This document shows positions 42,811-50,279 of a DNA stretch of 64,000 nucleotides, in pieces. The position numbers were made by a program, and so were the translations under genes. The notes beneath the pieces were generated by a model that ran no database searches, was not told where the DNA came from, and saw nothing but the letters and a program-made list of their open reading frames with translations. Within the stretch, counting starts at the first letter, position 1, and each line of letters begins with the position of its first letter. Source of the stretch: Wansuia hejianensis (GTDB taxonomy: Bacteria > Bacillota > Clostridia > Lachnospirales > Lachnospiraceae); the NCBI RefSeq assembly GCF_014337215.1, contig NZ_CP060635.1:385501-449500 (forward strand), given 5' to 3'.

Positions 42811-42948
42811 ATGAACAGCATGATACAATCGGTTCGGAAATACCGGAAACGGATGCGTATGATAAAGAGCCTGATCAGGAACAGAAAGAAGGTTCCCGGA
42901 GCGGTGGAAGCTTTGATTCAGGCGGGTAAGTCTTATATGAGGAGGTAA
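42811..42948 (+). CDS. small basic protein, unknown function
   Basis: A possible 45-residue protein starting at ATG 42811, 4 bases after TGGAGG (42801-42806). It begins MNSMIQSVRKYRKRMRM and is very rich in Lys and Arg, with no membrane segment. Its end overlaps the ribosome site of the DUF1015 gene (AGGAGG within the last codons), the arrangement expected of a translated, coupled gene. A longer frame from 42742 lacks a ribosome site. I do not recognise a family; it could also be a non-functional frame. Confidence 0.45.
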   Translation: MNSMIQSVRKYRKRMRMIKSLIRNRKKVPGAVEALIQAGKSYMRR

Positions 42949-42952
42949 TTTT

Positions 42953-44194
42953 ATGGCAGAAATACGGCCATTTCGGGCTCTGAGGCCTACTGAGGAGAAG
43001 GCGTCAAAGGTAGCGGATCTCCCCTACGATGTATACAGCCGTGAGGAAGCGAGAGTGAAGGTAGCCGGCGACAAACTGTCTTTCTTAAGGATTGACAGGC
43101 CGGAAACGCAGTTTCCGGAGGGGCAGGATATGTATGCGCCCTGTGTCTACGAAAAAGCAGATGAGATGCTTCGGGAAATGACGGAGGAAGGGATTTTTGT
43201 CCAGGATGAGAGGCCCTGCTATTATATCTATGAGCTGACGATGGACGGTCGCGCGCAGACGGGGCTTGTGGCCTGTTCGGCGGTGGACGACTATCTGAAG
43301 GGTGTGATCAAAAAGCACGAAAATACCAGGAAGGAGAAGGAAGAGGACCGGATTCGCCATGTAGACGTCTGCAGCGCCCAGACCGGGCCGATTTTCCTGG
43401 CGTACCGGGCCAGCGAGACGGTAAAGCAGCTGCTGAATCAGGTAAAGGAACGGCCGGCGGCAGCCGATTTTCAGTCAGAAGACGGAATAGGCCACAGGGT
43501 GTGGGTGATTGACGGTGAGGAGGAGATTTCCAGGCTGACGGAGCAATTCGGGGTTATGGAGCATACCTATATTGCTGATGGGCATCACCGGGCTGCTTCC
43601 GCCGTGGCTGTTTCTCTGAAAAGGCGGGAGGAAAAGCCCGGCTATACCGGACAGGAGGAATTTAACTATTTTCTGTCCGTACTGTTTCCGGATGACGAGC
43701 TGATGATTCTGGATTATAACCGTGTGCTGAAGGATCTGAACGGGAATACGCCGGAAGAACTGCTTCAGAAGCTGGAGAAGGCATTTATCCTGGAAAAATC
43801 AGAGAAAACCCCATGCCGTCCAGAGAAAAAAGGCGAGATGGGGCTGTATCTGGATTCCGTATGGTACCGGTTAAACGTCCGGCCGGAACACTGCCTGACG
43901 GATCCGGTGGGCGCTTTGGATGTGGCATATCTGCAGCGGGAAGTGCTGGAGCCTGTCTGGGGAATCACTGATCCCAAAACTGACCGCAGGATAGATTTCG
44001 TCGGCGGAATCCGCGGCCTCGGAGAGCTGGAACGCCGCTGCGGTGTGGACTGCGCGGCCGCATTTGCCATGTATCCCACTTCGATCGGGGAACTGTTCAG
44101 CGTAGCGGACGCCGATCTTCTGATGCCGCCCAAATCCACCTGGTTTGAACCAAAGCTGCGCAGCGGCTTGTTCATACATACAATTGAAAGGTGA
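42953..44194 (+). CDS. DUF1015 family protein in the serine operon
   Basis: A 413-residue cytosolic protein of DUF1015. It opens with IRPFRALRPTEEKASKVADLPYD, typical of the family. Its most notable motif is YIADGHHRAASA near residue 205, which resembles the DGHHR signature of ParB/Srx-fold enzymes such as the archaeal serine kinase SerK. Because it follows serC and serA, an activity on serine or phosphoserine is a reasonable inference; direct evidence is lacking. AGGAGG is 8 bases before the ATG. The 3' end overlaps the convergent PucR-type gene by 23 bases. Confidence 0.85.
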   Translation: MAEIRPFRALRPTEEKASKVADLPYDVYSREEARVKVAGDKLSFLRIDRPETQFPEGQDMYAPCVYEKADEMLREMTEEGIFVQDERPCYYIYELTMDGRAQTGLVACSAVDDYLKGVIKKHENTRKEKEEDRIRHVDVCSAQTGPIFLAYRASETVKQLLNQVKERPAAADFQSEDGIGHRVWVIDGEEEISRLTEQFGVMEHTYIADGHHRAASAVAVSLKRREEKPGYTGQEEFNYFLSVLFPDDELMILDYNRVLKDLNGNTPEELLQKLEKAFILEKSEKTPCRPEKKGEMGLYLDSVWYRLNVRPEHCLTDPVGALDVAYLQREVLEPVWGITDPKTDRRIDFVGGIRGLGELERRCGVDCAAAFAMYPTSIGELFSVADADLLMPPKSTWFEPKLRSGLFIHTIER

Positions 44195-45698
44195 ATTCTT
44201 CTTCTGGTTCCTGCAGAAGGCGGAAGGACAGCTCCAGATAAAGACGGGTGTCATAGTCGTCCAGGTTTAAGCGGGTCAGCTCCTGTATCCGTTCCATCCG
44301 GTTGATGAAGGTGCTCCGGTGGATGTAAAGCTGGTTGGCGGCCTGGGACATATTAAACTGCTGCTCAAAATAAGTGAATAATGTGAGATAATAGCTGGTC
44401 TGTTTTATCTGGTCATGCTTCCTCAGCTGGAGCAGGGCCGGGTGACAGACCTGTTCTGGTTTAAAAATACCCGTCCCATAGTTCAGCAGGTATTCCAGCC
44501 CGTAGTCATTAAACCGGAAATACCAGCGTGTGCTGTCTTTTTTTTTGCCGAATTCAATGGCATAGACGGCCTGCTTGAAGTAGATATTCAGCTCCCGCAG
44601 CCCTGTAAAGGTCCGGCTGCAGCCTGCAATCATCAGCCCGTCCCGGACCAGGTAGGCCAGGGACTGATAAAAATCAGGAAGTTTATCGATGCCATACATG
44701 GAGAGGTTCAGAAGCATGACTACATTGCCCTGGTTTTCCACAGCACAGGTCCCGCGCCACCGTTCCTCCACCTGTGAAATCAGATAGGGGGGATACAGCT
44801 CCTTCTTCAGACGGTGTTCCGGCAGATAATAGACCATCAGATAAGTATGCTCTTCAGACCATCCGGTATTCTGGTTGAGCCTGTTAATCTCACGGGAATG
44901 AGGCACCTTTCCTGCCAGGCTGTCCACGAGAAAGGAATGCAGGTAGGTCTGCACGGAGGAGGTAAACTGAAAAGAGCCGAACCGGTGAAGCAGCAGTTCA
45001 ATAAACTCTGCCAATTTAGCCAGAATCAGGCTGTCTCTGTCTGCAAACCCGGCATCCTGTATGCCCATGATCAGACGTCCGCAGTATTTCCCGCCAGAAC
45101 GGAAGTTATACAGCTTATAATTCCGGTCATAATCAAAATCAAATATCCCTCTGGTTGTCTCCAGGTTCCGCATATGAGGATTGGAAATGATATCATTGAC
45201 CGTATCCAGGTTGATCTGGCCGTCATCTTCAAAAAGGGCAAAGGGTGAATTCTCTTCATGCTCAGAGGCAACAATCGAGAACTGGTTGTCTACCAGGCAG
45301 ACCGGAAGATGGAAGCATTGATAGGTCTGGCGGACCAGGCTGCGGTAATCCTGGTACTTCTCAACAATTTGCAGGCAGGAATTCTCCCATTCGTCATAAT
45401 AGTCATAAATATTCTGCAGCTCATTATAGACTTCCCGCGGGTCTTCCCTGGAGGAAAGCAGAAAGAGAGTGGTTGCGTCTGGGTCCTTCATCGCCGGTTT
45501 TTTATAACAGAGATAAGTCCCCGGATCAATGGGTTCTTCCTCAGGTTCGGATAACAGATAAAGAAATCCCTCCCGATTGCCTGAACCGTCATAATAACGG
45601 GGCCTTCCCAGCTCTTCTTCTGGCGTTAAGGCCTTTTTATATTCCAAGTGATGTTTTTGCAATAGATGGTAATAAATTACATCTGTATTAAGTTTCAT
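44172..45698 (-). CDS. PucR/CdaR-type helix-turn-helix regulator
   Basis: A 508-residue transcription factor. The C-terminal 60 residues are a PucR-family helix-turn-helix (LTLFTYFEQQFNMSQAANQL, YIHRSTFINRMERIQEL, DYDTRLYLELSFRLL). The long N-terminal region has no obvious membrane segment and may sense a ligand. PucR relatives control purine, sugar-acid or amino acid use. Its promoter is covered by a 25-bp perfect palindrome (45721-45745), so autorepression is likely. No obvious target operon is adjacent. Confidence 0.87.
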   Translation of the reverse strand: MKLNTDVIYYHLLQKHHLEYKKALTPEEELGRPRYYDGSGNREGFLYLLSEPEEEPIDPGTYLCYKKPAMKDPDATTLFLLSSREDPREVYNELQNIYDYYDEWENSCLQIVEKYQDYRSLVRQTYQCFHLPVCLVDNQFSIVASEHEENSPFALFEDDGQINLDTVNDIISNPHMRNLETTRGIFDFDYDRNYKLYNFRSGGKYCGRLIMGIQDAGFADRDSLILAKLAEFIELLLHRFGSFQFTSSVQTYLHSFLVDSLAGKVPHSREINRLNQNTGWSEEHTYLMVYYLPEHRLKKELYPPYLISQVEERWRGTCAVENQGNVVMLLNLSMYGIDKLPDFYQSLAYLVRDGLMIAGCSRTFTGLRELNIYFKQAVYAIEFGKKKDSTRWYFRFNDYGLEYLLNYGTGIFKPEQVCHPALLQLRKHDQIKQTSYYLTLFTYFEQQFNMSQAANQLYIHRSTFINRMERIQELTRLNLDDYDTRLYLELSFRLLQEPEEEFTFQLYV

Positions 45699-45720
45699 AA
45701 TGATTCCCTCCCGGATTTAC

Positions 45721-45761
45721 TACACACTACACATTGTAGTGTGTAAATGGCGAAAAGTCAA
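45721..45761 (-). promoter_or_regulatory. promoter of the PucR-type gene with operator over the -10
   Basis: On the minus strand TTGACT (45761-45756) and TACAAT (45738-45733) have a 17-base spacer. The palindrome TACACACTACA-CAT-TGTAGTGTGTA (45721-45745) has the -10 box at its centre, the classic place for repression. Confidence 0.78.
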
Positions 45762-45774
45762 TTGTTTTGATGGA

Positions 45775-45803
45775 TTTACGAGAAGGCCTATATGCACTAT
45801 AAT
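45775..45803 (+). promoter_or_regulatory. divergent promoter of a short transcript
   Basis: TTTACG (45775-45780) and TATAAT (45798-45803), spacer 17, predicted start near 45810. A terminator at 45854-45883 lies about 45 bases further on. Confidence 0.5.
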
Positions 45804-45853
45804 GTGATTAAATCAATTTTTGGTAACCCATTACTACTCTATACACATGGAAG

Positions 45854-45883
45854 GGACAAAGCATTTAAGGCTTTGTCCTTTCT
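45854..45883 (+). terminator. intrinsic terminator of the short transcript
   Basis: GGACAAAGC (45854-45862) pairs with GCTTTGTCC (45870-45878), 9 bp, loop ATTTAAG, followed by TTTCT. Confidence 0.72.
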
Positions 45884-45914
45884 GTATTTCAGGGGATTGG
45901 TTCCAAATGGTCGG

Positions 45915-46006
45915 TGAGGGTGAGGGGGGGATACCCCGCCTCCCGCCAGCCTTCCTGGTTGATCTAAAACTCTTCACCCAGATACACAGAAAGTGTCACT
46001 GCGATG
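45915..46006 (-). repeat. degenerate repeat, copy B (mobile-element remnant?)
   Basis: Second copy of the repeat at 33629-33712. Shared blocks are CCAGCCTTCCTGG, TAAAACTCTTCACC and GAAAGTGTCA. On the minus strand it reads VTLSVYLGEEF-stop, parallel to MTLSENHGEVF-stop in copy A. Confidence 0.5.
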
Positions 46007-46022
46007 GACACAGAAAATTCAT

Positions 46023-46051
46023 TTGCAAAATCCATGTAAAGTGTTTACAAT
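46023..46051 (+). promoter_or_regulatory. promoter of the LTA-synthase-like gene
   Basis: TTGCAA (46023-46028) and TACAAT (46046-46051), spacer 17; predicted start near 46058, about 72 bases before the ATG. Confidence 0.68.
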
Positions 46052-46129
46052 AGATTATGTATGTTTACCTGATTAGGACAGGCTTACTGTCCGGCACTAA
46101 AAGTAGGAAGACGGGAAAGGTTTATATTC

Positions 46130-48190
46130 ATGATGAAACAATTGAAGGAGAAATTGCAGGATGCCAGAGGAAAACGACATTTTGTGATATGGCTGGTCTA
46201 CTGGTGCGTGGCGCTTGTTTTCTTAATTATGCATTATTCTGCGGTGGCAGGGGACGATCCGAAAAAAGTGGCGATTTACCGCCTGGTTTTTGCAGGCGTC
46301 CTGGCAGCGATTGGATTTTCAGCGTGGTTTTGTACCCGGCGCTGGGTCAGACAGGAGGCTCCGGAGAAGAAGGAGGACAAGGGGCGGATTAAGATCTGGC
46401 ATTTCCTGGCGTTGTTTGGCAATTCTGTGTATGCGTTTTTCGCCATGGAATATGTGAACAATGAGCTTCTGGGTGAGATGAAGTTCGGATATATGGCGCT
46501 GAATGTTCTGGGGATTTTTATTATCAGCCTGATTTTTCTTTTCTGGCTGAATTCTTTCCGAAGAACGATGCTGGCGGTCAGCATTCTCTTTACAGTGATG
46601 AGCCTGATCTTTTATTTTGTTTTCCTGTGCAGGGGGGAACCGCTGCAGCTCATTGACTTTTTCAGCCTGGGCACGGCTCTGGCAGTGGCGGGAAGCTATC
46701 AGTTTGAAGTCACCAGGGCGATTGCGGTAGTAGTTCCTTTGAGTTTGTGCCTGATCGGCATTTATATGCATCTCCCGGACTGGGTTCTGGCCAGGAAGCG
46801 GCTGGGCAGGCTGGGGATCAGGATCGGTGTGGCAGGCTTTATGTTTGCCTCTTATTTCTTTTATCTGAATGTGAACTGGAACGGCGGGCTTGGAATTCTT
46901 ACGGATCTCTGGGCGCCGATCAAGACGTACAGGGAATATGGGACGACAGTTGGATTTTTCTGCGTAGCCAAGTATATGCGGCTGACCCCGCCGGATGGAT
47001 ATTCGGTGGAAGGGGCGGAAAAAATTGCAGAAAAATCTGTTGAGGAACAGAACGGGACAGATGGCAATGGCGGGAACGGCAAGACGAAGCCTGTGAATAT
47101 CATTGCGATCATGAACGAATCCTGGGCGGATTACCGGATGGTCGGTGACTTGAAGACGAATTTAGAAGTGATGCCTTATTATGATTCGATGGAAGAGAAC
47201 ACGATTAAAGGCAGTACGCTGGTCTGCATACGCGGGGGCGGCACGGCGAAGACGGAATACGAATTCCTGACCGGCAATTCCGTGAAGCGCTTCCCGGGGA
47301 TGGTTCCTTATGTGAGTTATTTTACCCATGATCAGTATTCTCTGGTGACAACTCTTGAAGCCCAGGGGTATGAGACGGCGGCCATGCATCCCAATAAGGG
47401 AAGCAACTGGAAGCGCACCACGGCGTACCGTCTTCTGGACTTTAATGAATTCTATACGATCGACGATTTTGACAGCAGTGCGGAGAGAATCCGGGGACAT
47501 ATCAGTGATAAAGCGAATTATGAGAAGATCATCGAAGTGATTAATAATAAAGAGAGCAGTGACCAGCCATTTTTTCTTTTTGATGTGACCATGCAGAACC
47601 ACGGGGGGTATACCAACAGGGCGTATAAATCTGATGTGGAAGTGGAGGGTTACGATGACAGCGCGGTTAACCAGTTCCTTTCACTGGAAAGGGACAGCGA
47701 CGAGGCGCTGGAATATCTGATTGAATATTTCAAGGATTATGAAGAGCCTACGCTGATTGTCATGTTTGGAGATCATTATCCGGATCTACCGGATGAATTT
47801 ACAGAAGCTATTTCCGGGAAAGCTTATGATGATCTGACGCTGGATGAGCAGCAGATGTATTTCGCCACACCGTTCTTCATATGGGCGAACTATGACATAG
47901 ATGAGGCAACAGACGTGCTGACCAGCACGAATTATCTGGGAACGATGATGATGGAGCAGACAGGTCTGGAGATGGCGGATTATAATTATTACCTTCAGGA
48001 CCTCATGGAAGAGATTCCGGCTCTGAATCATCTGGGATATATGGATACAGAAGGTAAATTCCATTCCTGGAATGACGGAGAGCCTGAGATCCTGGATAAA
48101 GAATGGGAATATGAATGCCTGCAGTACAATAATCTGGCGGAAAACGGGAACAGGCTTAACTGGTTCTTTGTGCCGGAGAGCGGGGAATAA
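46130..48190 (+). CDS. LTA synthase-family sulfatase-fold membrane enzyme
   Basis: A 686-residue polytopic enzyme. The first 245 residues hold several hydrophobic helices; the C-terminal extracellular domain has the alkaline phosphatase/sulfatase fold, with metal and nucleophile elements IIAIMNESWAD, the probable nucleophilic Thr in GGGTAKTEYEFLTGNS, DVTMQNHGGY and VMFGDHYPDLP. Family members polymerise glycerol phosphate from phosphatidylglycerol or add phospho-alcohols to glycans. It is large for classical LtaS but normal for clostridial homologues. GGGAAAGG precedes ATG 46130. It has its own promoter. Confidence 0.88.
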   Translation: MMKQLKEKLQDARGKRHFVIWLVYWCVALVFLIMHYSAVAGDDPKKVAIYRLVFAGVLAAIGFSAWFCTRRWVRQEAPEKKEDKGRIKIWHFLALFGNSVYAFFAMEYVNNELLGEMKFGYMALNVLGIFIISLIFLFWLNSFRRTMLAVSILFTVMSLIFYFVFLCRGEPLQLIDFFSLGTALAVAGSYQFEVTRAIAVVVPLSLCLIGIYMHLPDWVLARKRLGRLGIRIGVAGFMFASYFFYLNVNWNGGLGILTDLWAPIKTYREYGTTVGFFCVAKYMRLTPPDGYSVEGAEKIAEKSVEEQNGTDGNGGNGKTKPVNIIAIMNESWADYRMVGDLKTNLEVMPYYDSMEENTIKGSTLVCIRGGGTAKTEYEFLTGNSVKRFPGMVPYVSYFTHDQYSLVTTLEAQGYETAAMHPNKGSNWKRTTAYRLLDFNEFYTIDDFDSSAERIRGHISDKANYEKIIEVINNKESSDQPFFLFDVTMQNHGGYTNRAYKSDVEVEGYDDSAVNQFLSLERDSDEALEYLIEYFKDYEEPTLIVMFGDHYPDLPDEFTEAISGKAYDDLTLDEQQMYFATPFFIWANYDIDEATDVLTSTNYLGTMMMEQTGLEMADYNYYLQDLMEEIPALNHLGYMDTEGKFHSWNDGEPEILDKEWEYECLQYNNLAENGNRLNWFFVPESGE

Positions 48191-48208
48191 GCTTTACGGG
48201 GGCGCCTA

Positions 48209-49456
48209 TCAGCGGAACTGGCTGGGAGGGACCCCCGTATATTTTTTAAACACCTTTGTAAAGTAGCTGGGATCTTCAAAGCCGACGGCAATGGCGATAT
48301 CCAGCAGAGGGTAATCTGTGCTGGAGAGCAGTCGCTTGGCTTCCTCGATCCGCACCTTGTTCAGATAGGAACGGAAGGGCAGGCCGGTGGTACGGCGGAA
48401 TAAAGATGAAAAATAGGACGGATTCAGGTGGACTTCTTCGGCGGCATCCTGTAAGGTGATAGGCGAGGGATAGTTTTTTACCAGAAAGGCAATGGCTTTT
48501 TTCATGAGCCCACTGTTCTTTCCGGAGATATGGCTGAACATACATTCCATATAGGCCTTCAGTATTTCAGACAGGTGATGGCAGATATTTTCCATAGTGG
48601 TGTCTCCCAGGAGAAGTTCCAGATACCGGCTGTTCAGCGGAAGGATCAATGAAGAGTCAGCGCCGCCCTCCAAAGCAGAGCGGGACATGAGGGTACAGAG
48701 CTCCAGCGCCCGGTTACGGAGAGTCTGCAGACGGTTGCCTTCTTCCAGAAGAAGGAATCCCAGGAGGCGGTTTAGCTGTTGCTCTGCTTCTTTCAGATTA
48801 CCTGTTTTCAGACACGTTAAAAGCTCCTTCTCCGTATCCGCCGGATAGGTGAGGGCAGGGAGAGCGGTAAATTTATATGCCTGAATTGACTCATGGATCA
48901 GCGACTGCTGATGGAGTTTTTCCTGGTTGGCCACCTGCTGCTGGCGGCTGTCCAGAATCAGGCTCCGCAGCAGGTGCAGGAGCAGGTGGGAGAGCTGTGT
49001 TACTTTTTCCGGAGGGATGACGGGGAGTTCTCCGGCCGCCGCCGGCAGCTGTGTGGCCTGGATGCGCGGCAGCGGATATTTCGCGGTTACACCCTGGAAA
49101 AGCAACACATCCGGTTCGTGCATCAGAAAGGGGCCGGCCAGGACGGCCCCCAGCAGAGAGGCCCGGTGAATCAGCGGGAATACCAGATGATTGAGACCGG
49201 CATGGCAGGCGAAAAGATAAGGTTCTCCCAGATTCTGTGCCCTTGCGGCGGCTCTGATATGATGTTCCGGACAGGTGTCGCCCGGAGGGAAGTGATTCTC
49301 ATAGAGGCGGCAGTAGCTGCTGTCTTCCCCGAACTGAAGAAGCACCTCCCCCTGATGGTCCAGAAGCCGCATCGGGAGCCCGGAACACACAAAAAAGGCT
49401 TCCAGGCTTTCTGAAAGCTGAGCCTGGTCGATGAGGGTGTATAGAAAAGTTTCCAT
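48209..49456 (-). CDS. AraC-family regulator with PocR sensor domain
   Basis: A 415-residue transcription factor. Residues about 10-160 form a PocR-type domain (PGDTCPEHHIRAAA, CHAGLNHLVFPL, GAVLAGPFL), with conserved Cys that may bind a ligand or metal; the middle is helical; the last 100 residues are two AraC helix-turn-helix motifs (ITLQDAAEEVHLNPSYFSSLF, LLDIAIAVGFEDPSYFTKVFK). PocR relatives control corrinoid-dependent or propanediol pathways. ATG 49456 follows AAGGGGG on the minus strand. It is divergent from a corrinoid protein and methyltransferase, its likely targets. Confidence 0.9.
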   Translation of the reverse strand: METFLYTLIDQAQLSESLEAFFVCSGLPMRLLDHQGEVLLQFGEDSSYCRLYENHFPPGDTCPEHHIRAAARAQNLGEPYLFACHAGLNHLVFPLIHRASLLGAVLAGPFLMHEPDVLLFQGVTAKYPLPRIQATQLPAAAGELPVIPPEKVTQLSHLLLHLLRSLILDSRQQQVANQEKLHQQSLIHESIQAYKFTALPALTYPADTEKELLTCLKTGNLKEAEQQLNRLLGFLLLEEGNRLQTLRNRALELCTLMSRSALEGGADSSLILPLNSRYLELLLGDTTMENICHHLSEILKAYMECMFSHISGKNSGLMKKAIAFLVKNYPSPITLQDAAEEVHLNPSYFSSLFRRTTGLPFRSYLNKVRIEEAKRLLSSTDYPLLDIAIAVGFEDPSYFTKVFKKYTGVPPSQFR

Positions 49457-49501
49457 GAAAGACCCCCTTGGTTTTTTTAATAATATTATAAGTGAAATGT
49501 G

Positions 49502-49559
49502 AAATAAATACAAGAAATCTAAAATAAATACCAGAGAAATTCCGGGAAATTCTTATAAT
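49502..49559 (+). promoter_or_regulatory. promoter with tandem AraC-type half-sites
   Basis: The direct repeat AAATAAATAC occurs at 49502-49511 and 49522-49531, starts 20 bases apart, with similar flanks (AAGAAAT and CAGAGAAAT). The -10 is TATAAT (49554-49559). The expected -35 (49531-49536, CCAGAG) is poor and touches the second repeat. This is the layout of an AraC-activated promoter. Confidence 0.68.
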
Positions 49560-49601
49560 GAAGATATACCGGACTTCAAAGGCAGAAGAGAGGCAGAAGA
49601 A

Positions 49602-50279
49602 ATGGAGGACAGTAAAATTTGTCTCATTGATAAAATTTCAGAGATGGTCAGAGGCGGCCGTGCCCCTGAGACACAGAGGCTTGTCAGAGAAGCTCTGGAG
49701 GCCTCCGGCGACGCGGGGGAAATACTGGAGAAGGGGTTGCTGCCCGGGATTCTGGCTATCAGTGAGAGATTCAGAGGAAAAGATTTTTTTGTACCGGAGA
49801 CTCTTCTGGCGGCGAGAGCCTTTAAATTCGGGCTTGCGGAGCTGAAGCCGAGGTTGGAAAAGCAGGAGGAGAACCCGGCCGGGCGGGTGGTTGTGGGAAC
49901 GATCGAAGGGGATGTCCATGATATCGGCAAGGATCTGGTCAGCACGATGATGAGGGCTTCCGGATTCTTGGTGGAAGATGTGGGATCAGACGCCCCGGCG
50001 GATCTGTTTATCGACCGGGCGGAGGCGGTACAGGCGGATATCATCTGCATTTCAGCCCTTCTGACGACCACCCGGACTGCCATGGAGAAGGTAATCAGCC
50101 GTCTCAAAGAGAGAGGGTTGAGGGAAAAGTATGCCGTCATGGTAGGCGGCTGTCCTGTCAGCCAGAGCTTTGCGGATCAGATCGGAGCGGATTATTATAC
50201 GGAGGACGCCCTGTCCTGCTCGCGGAAAGCCGGTGAGATCATGAAAGAAAAAGCGGAGGGAAAGTTATGGGGAAAATGA
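49602..50279 (+). CDS. corrinoid (B12-binding) methyl-carrier protein
   Basis: A 225-residue protein with a helical cap (about 1-90) and a Rossmann-like cobalamin domain carrying the lower-ligand motif EGDVHDIGKDLV (D-x-H-x-x-G, near residues 105-112), SALLTTTRTAM and MVGGCPVSQSFADQIGAD. Such proteins (MtaC, MtbC, MtgC type) accept a methyl group from a substrate and hand it to a second methyltransferase. Its end overlaps the next gene by 13 bases, which encodes a UroD-fold methyltransferase. No reductive activase (RACE) is adjacent. The physiological substrate is not known. Confidence 0.93.
   Translation: MEDSKICLIDKISEMVRGGRAPETQRLVREALEASGDAGEILEKGLLPGILAISERFRGKDFFVPETLLAARAFKFGLAELKPRLEKQEENPAGRVVVGTIEGDVHDIGKDLVSTMMRASGFLVEDVGSDAPADLFIDRAEAVQADIICISALLTTTRTAMEKVISRLKERGLREKYAVMVGGCPVSQSFADQIGADYYTEDALSCSRKAGEIMKEKAEGKLWGK

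Larger units (their letters stand above)
45699..46129. other. 431-base intergenic region between PucR regulator and LTA-synthase-like gene
   Basis: It contains, in order: the PucR-gene promoter and palindrome (45721-45761), a divergent promoter (45775-45803), a short terminator (45854-45883), the degenerate repeat copy B (45915-46006) and the promoter of the next gene (46023-46051). A frame of 77 codons over the repeat is not convincing as a gene. Confidence 0.65.

Noticed and set aside
45820..46053. 77-codon open frame on the + strand before the LTA-synthase-like gene
   Set aside because: It runs across the degenerate repeat and a terminator hairpin, lacks a good ribosome site, and its counterpart at 33.6 kb is not open.
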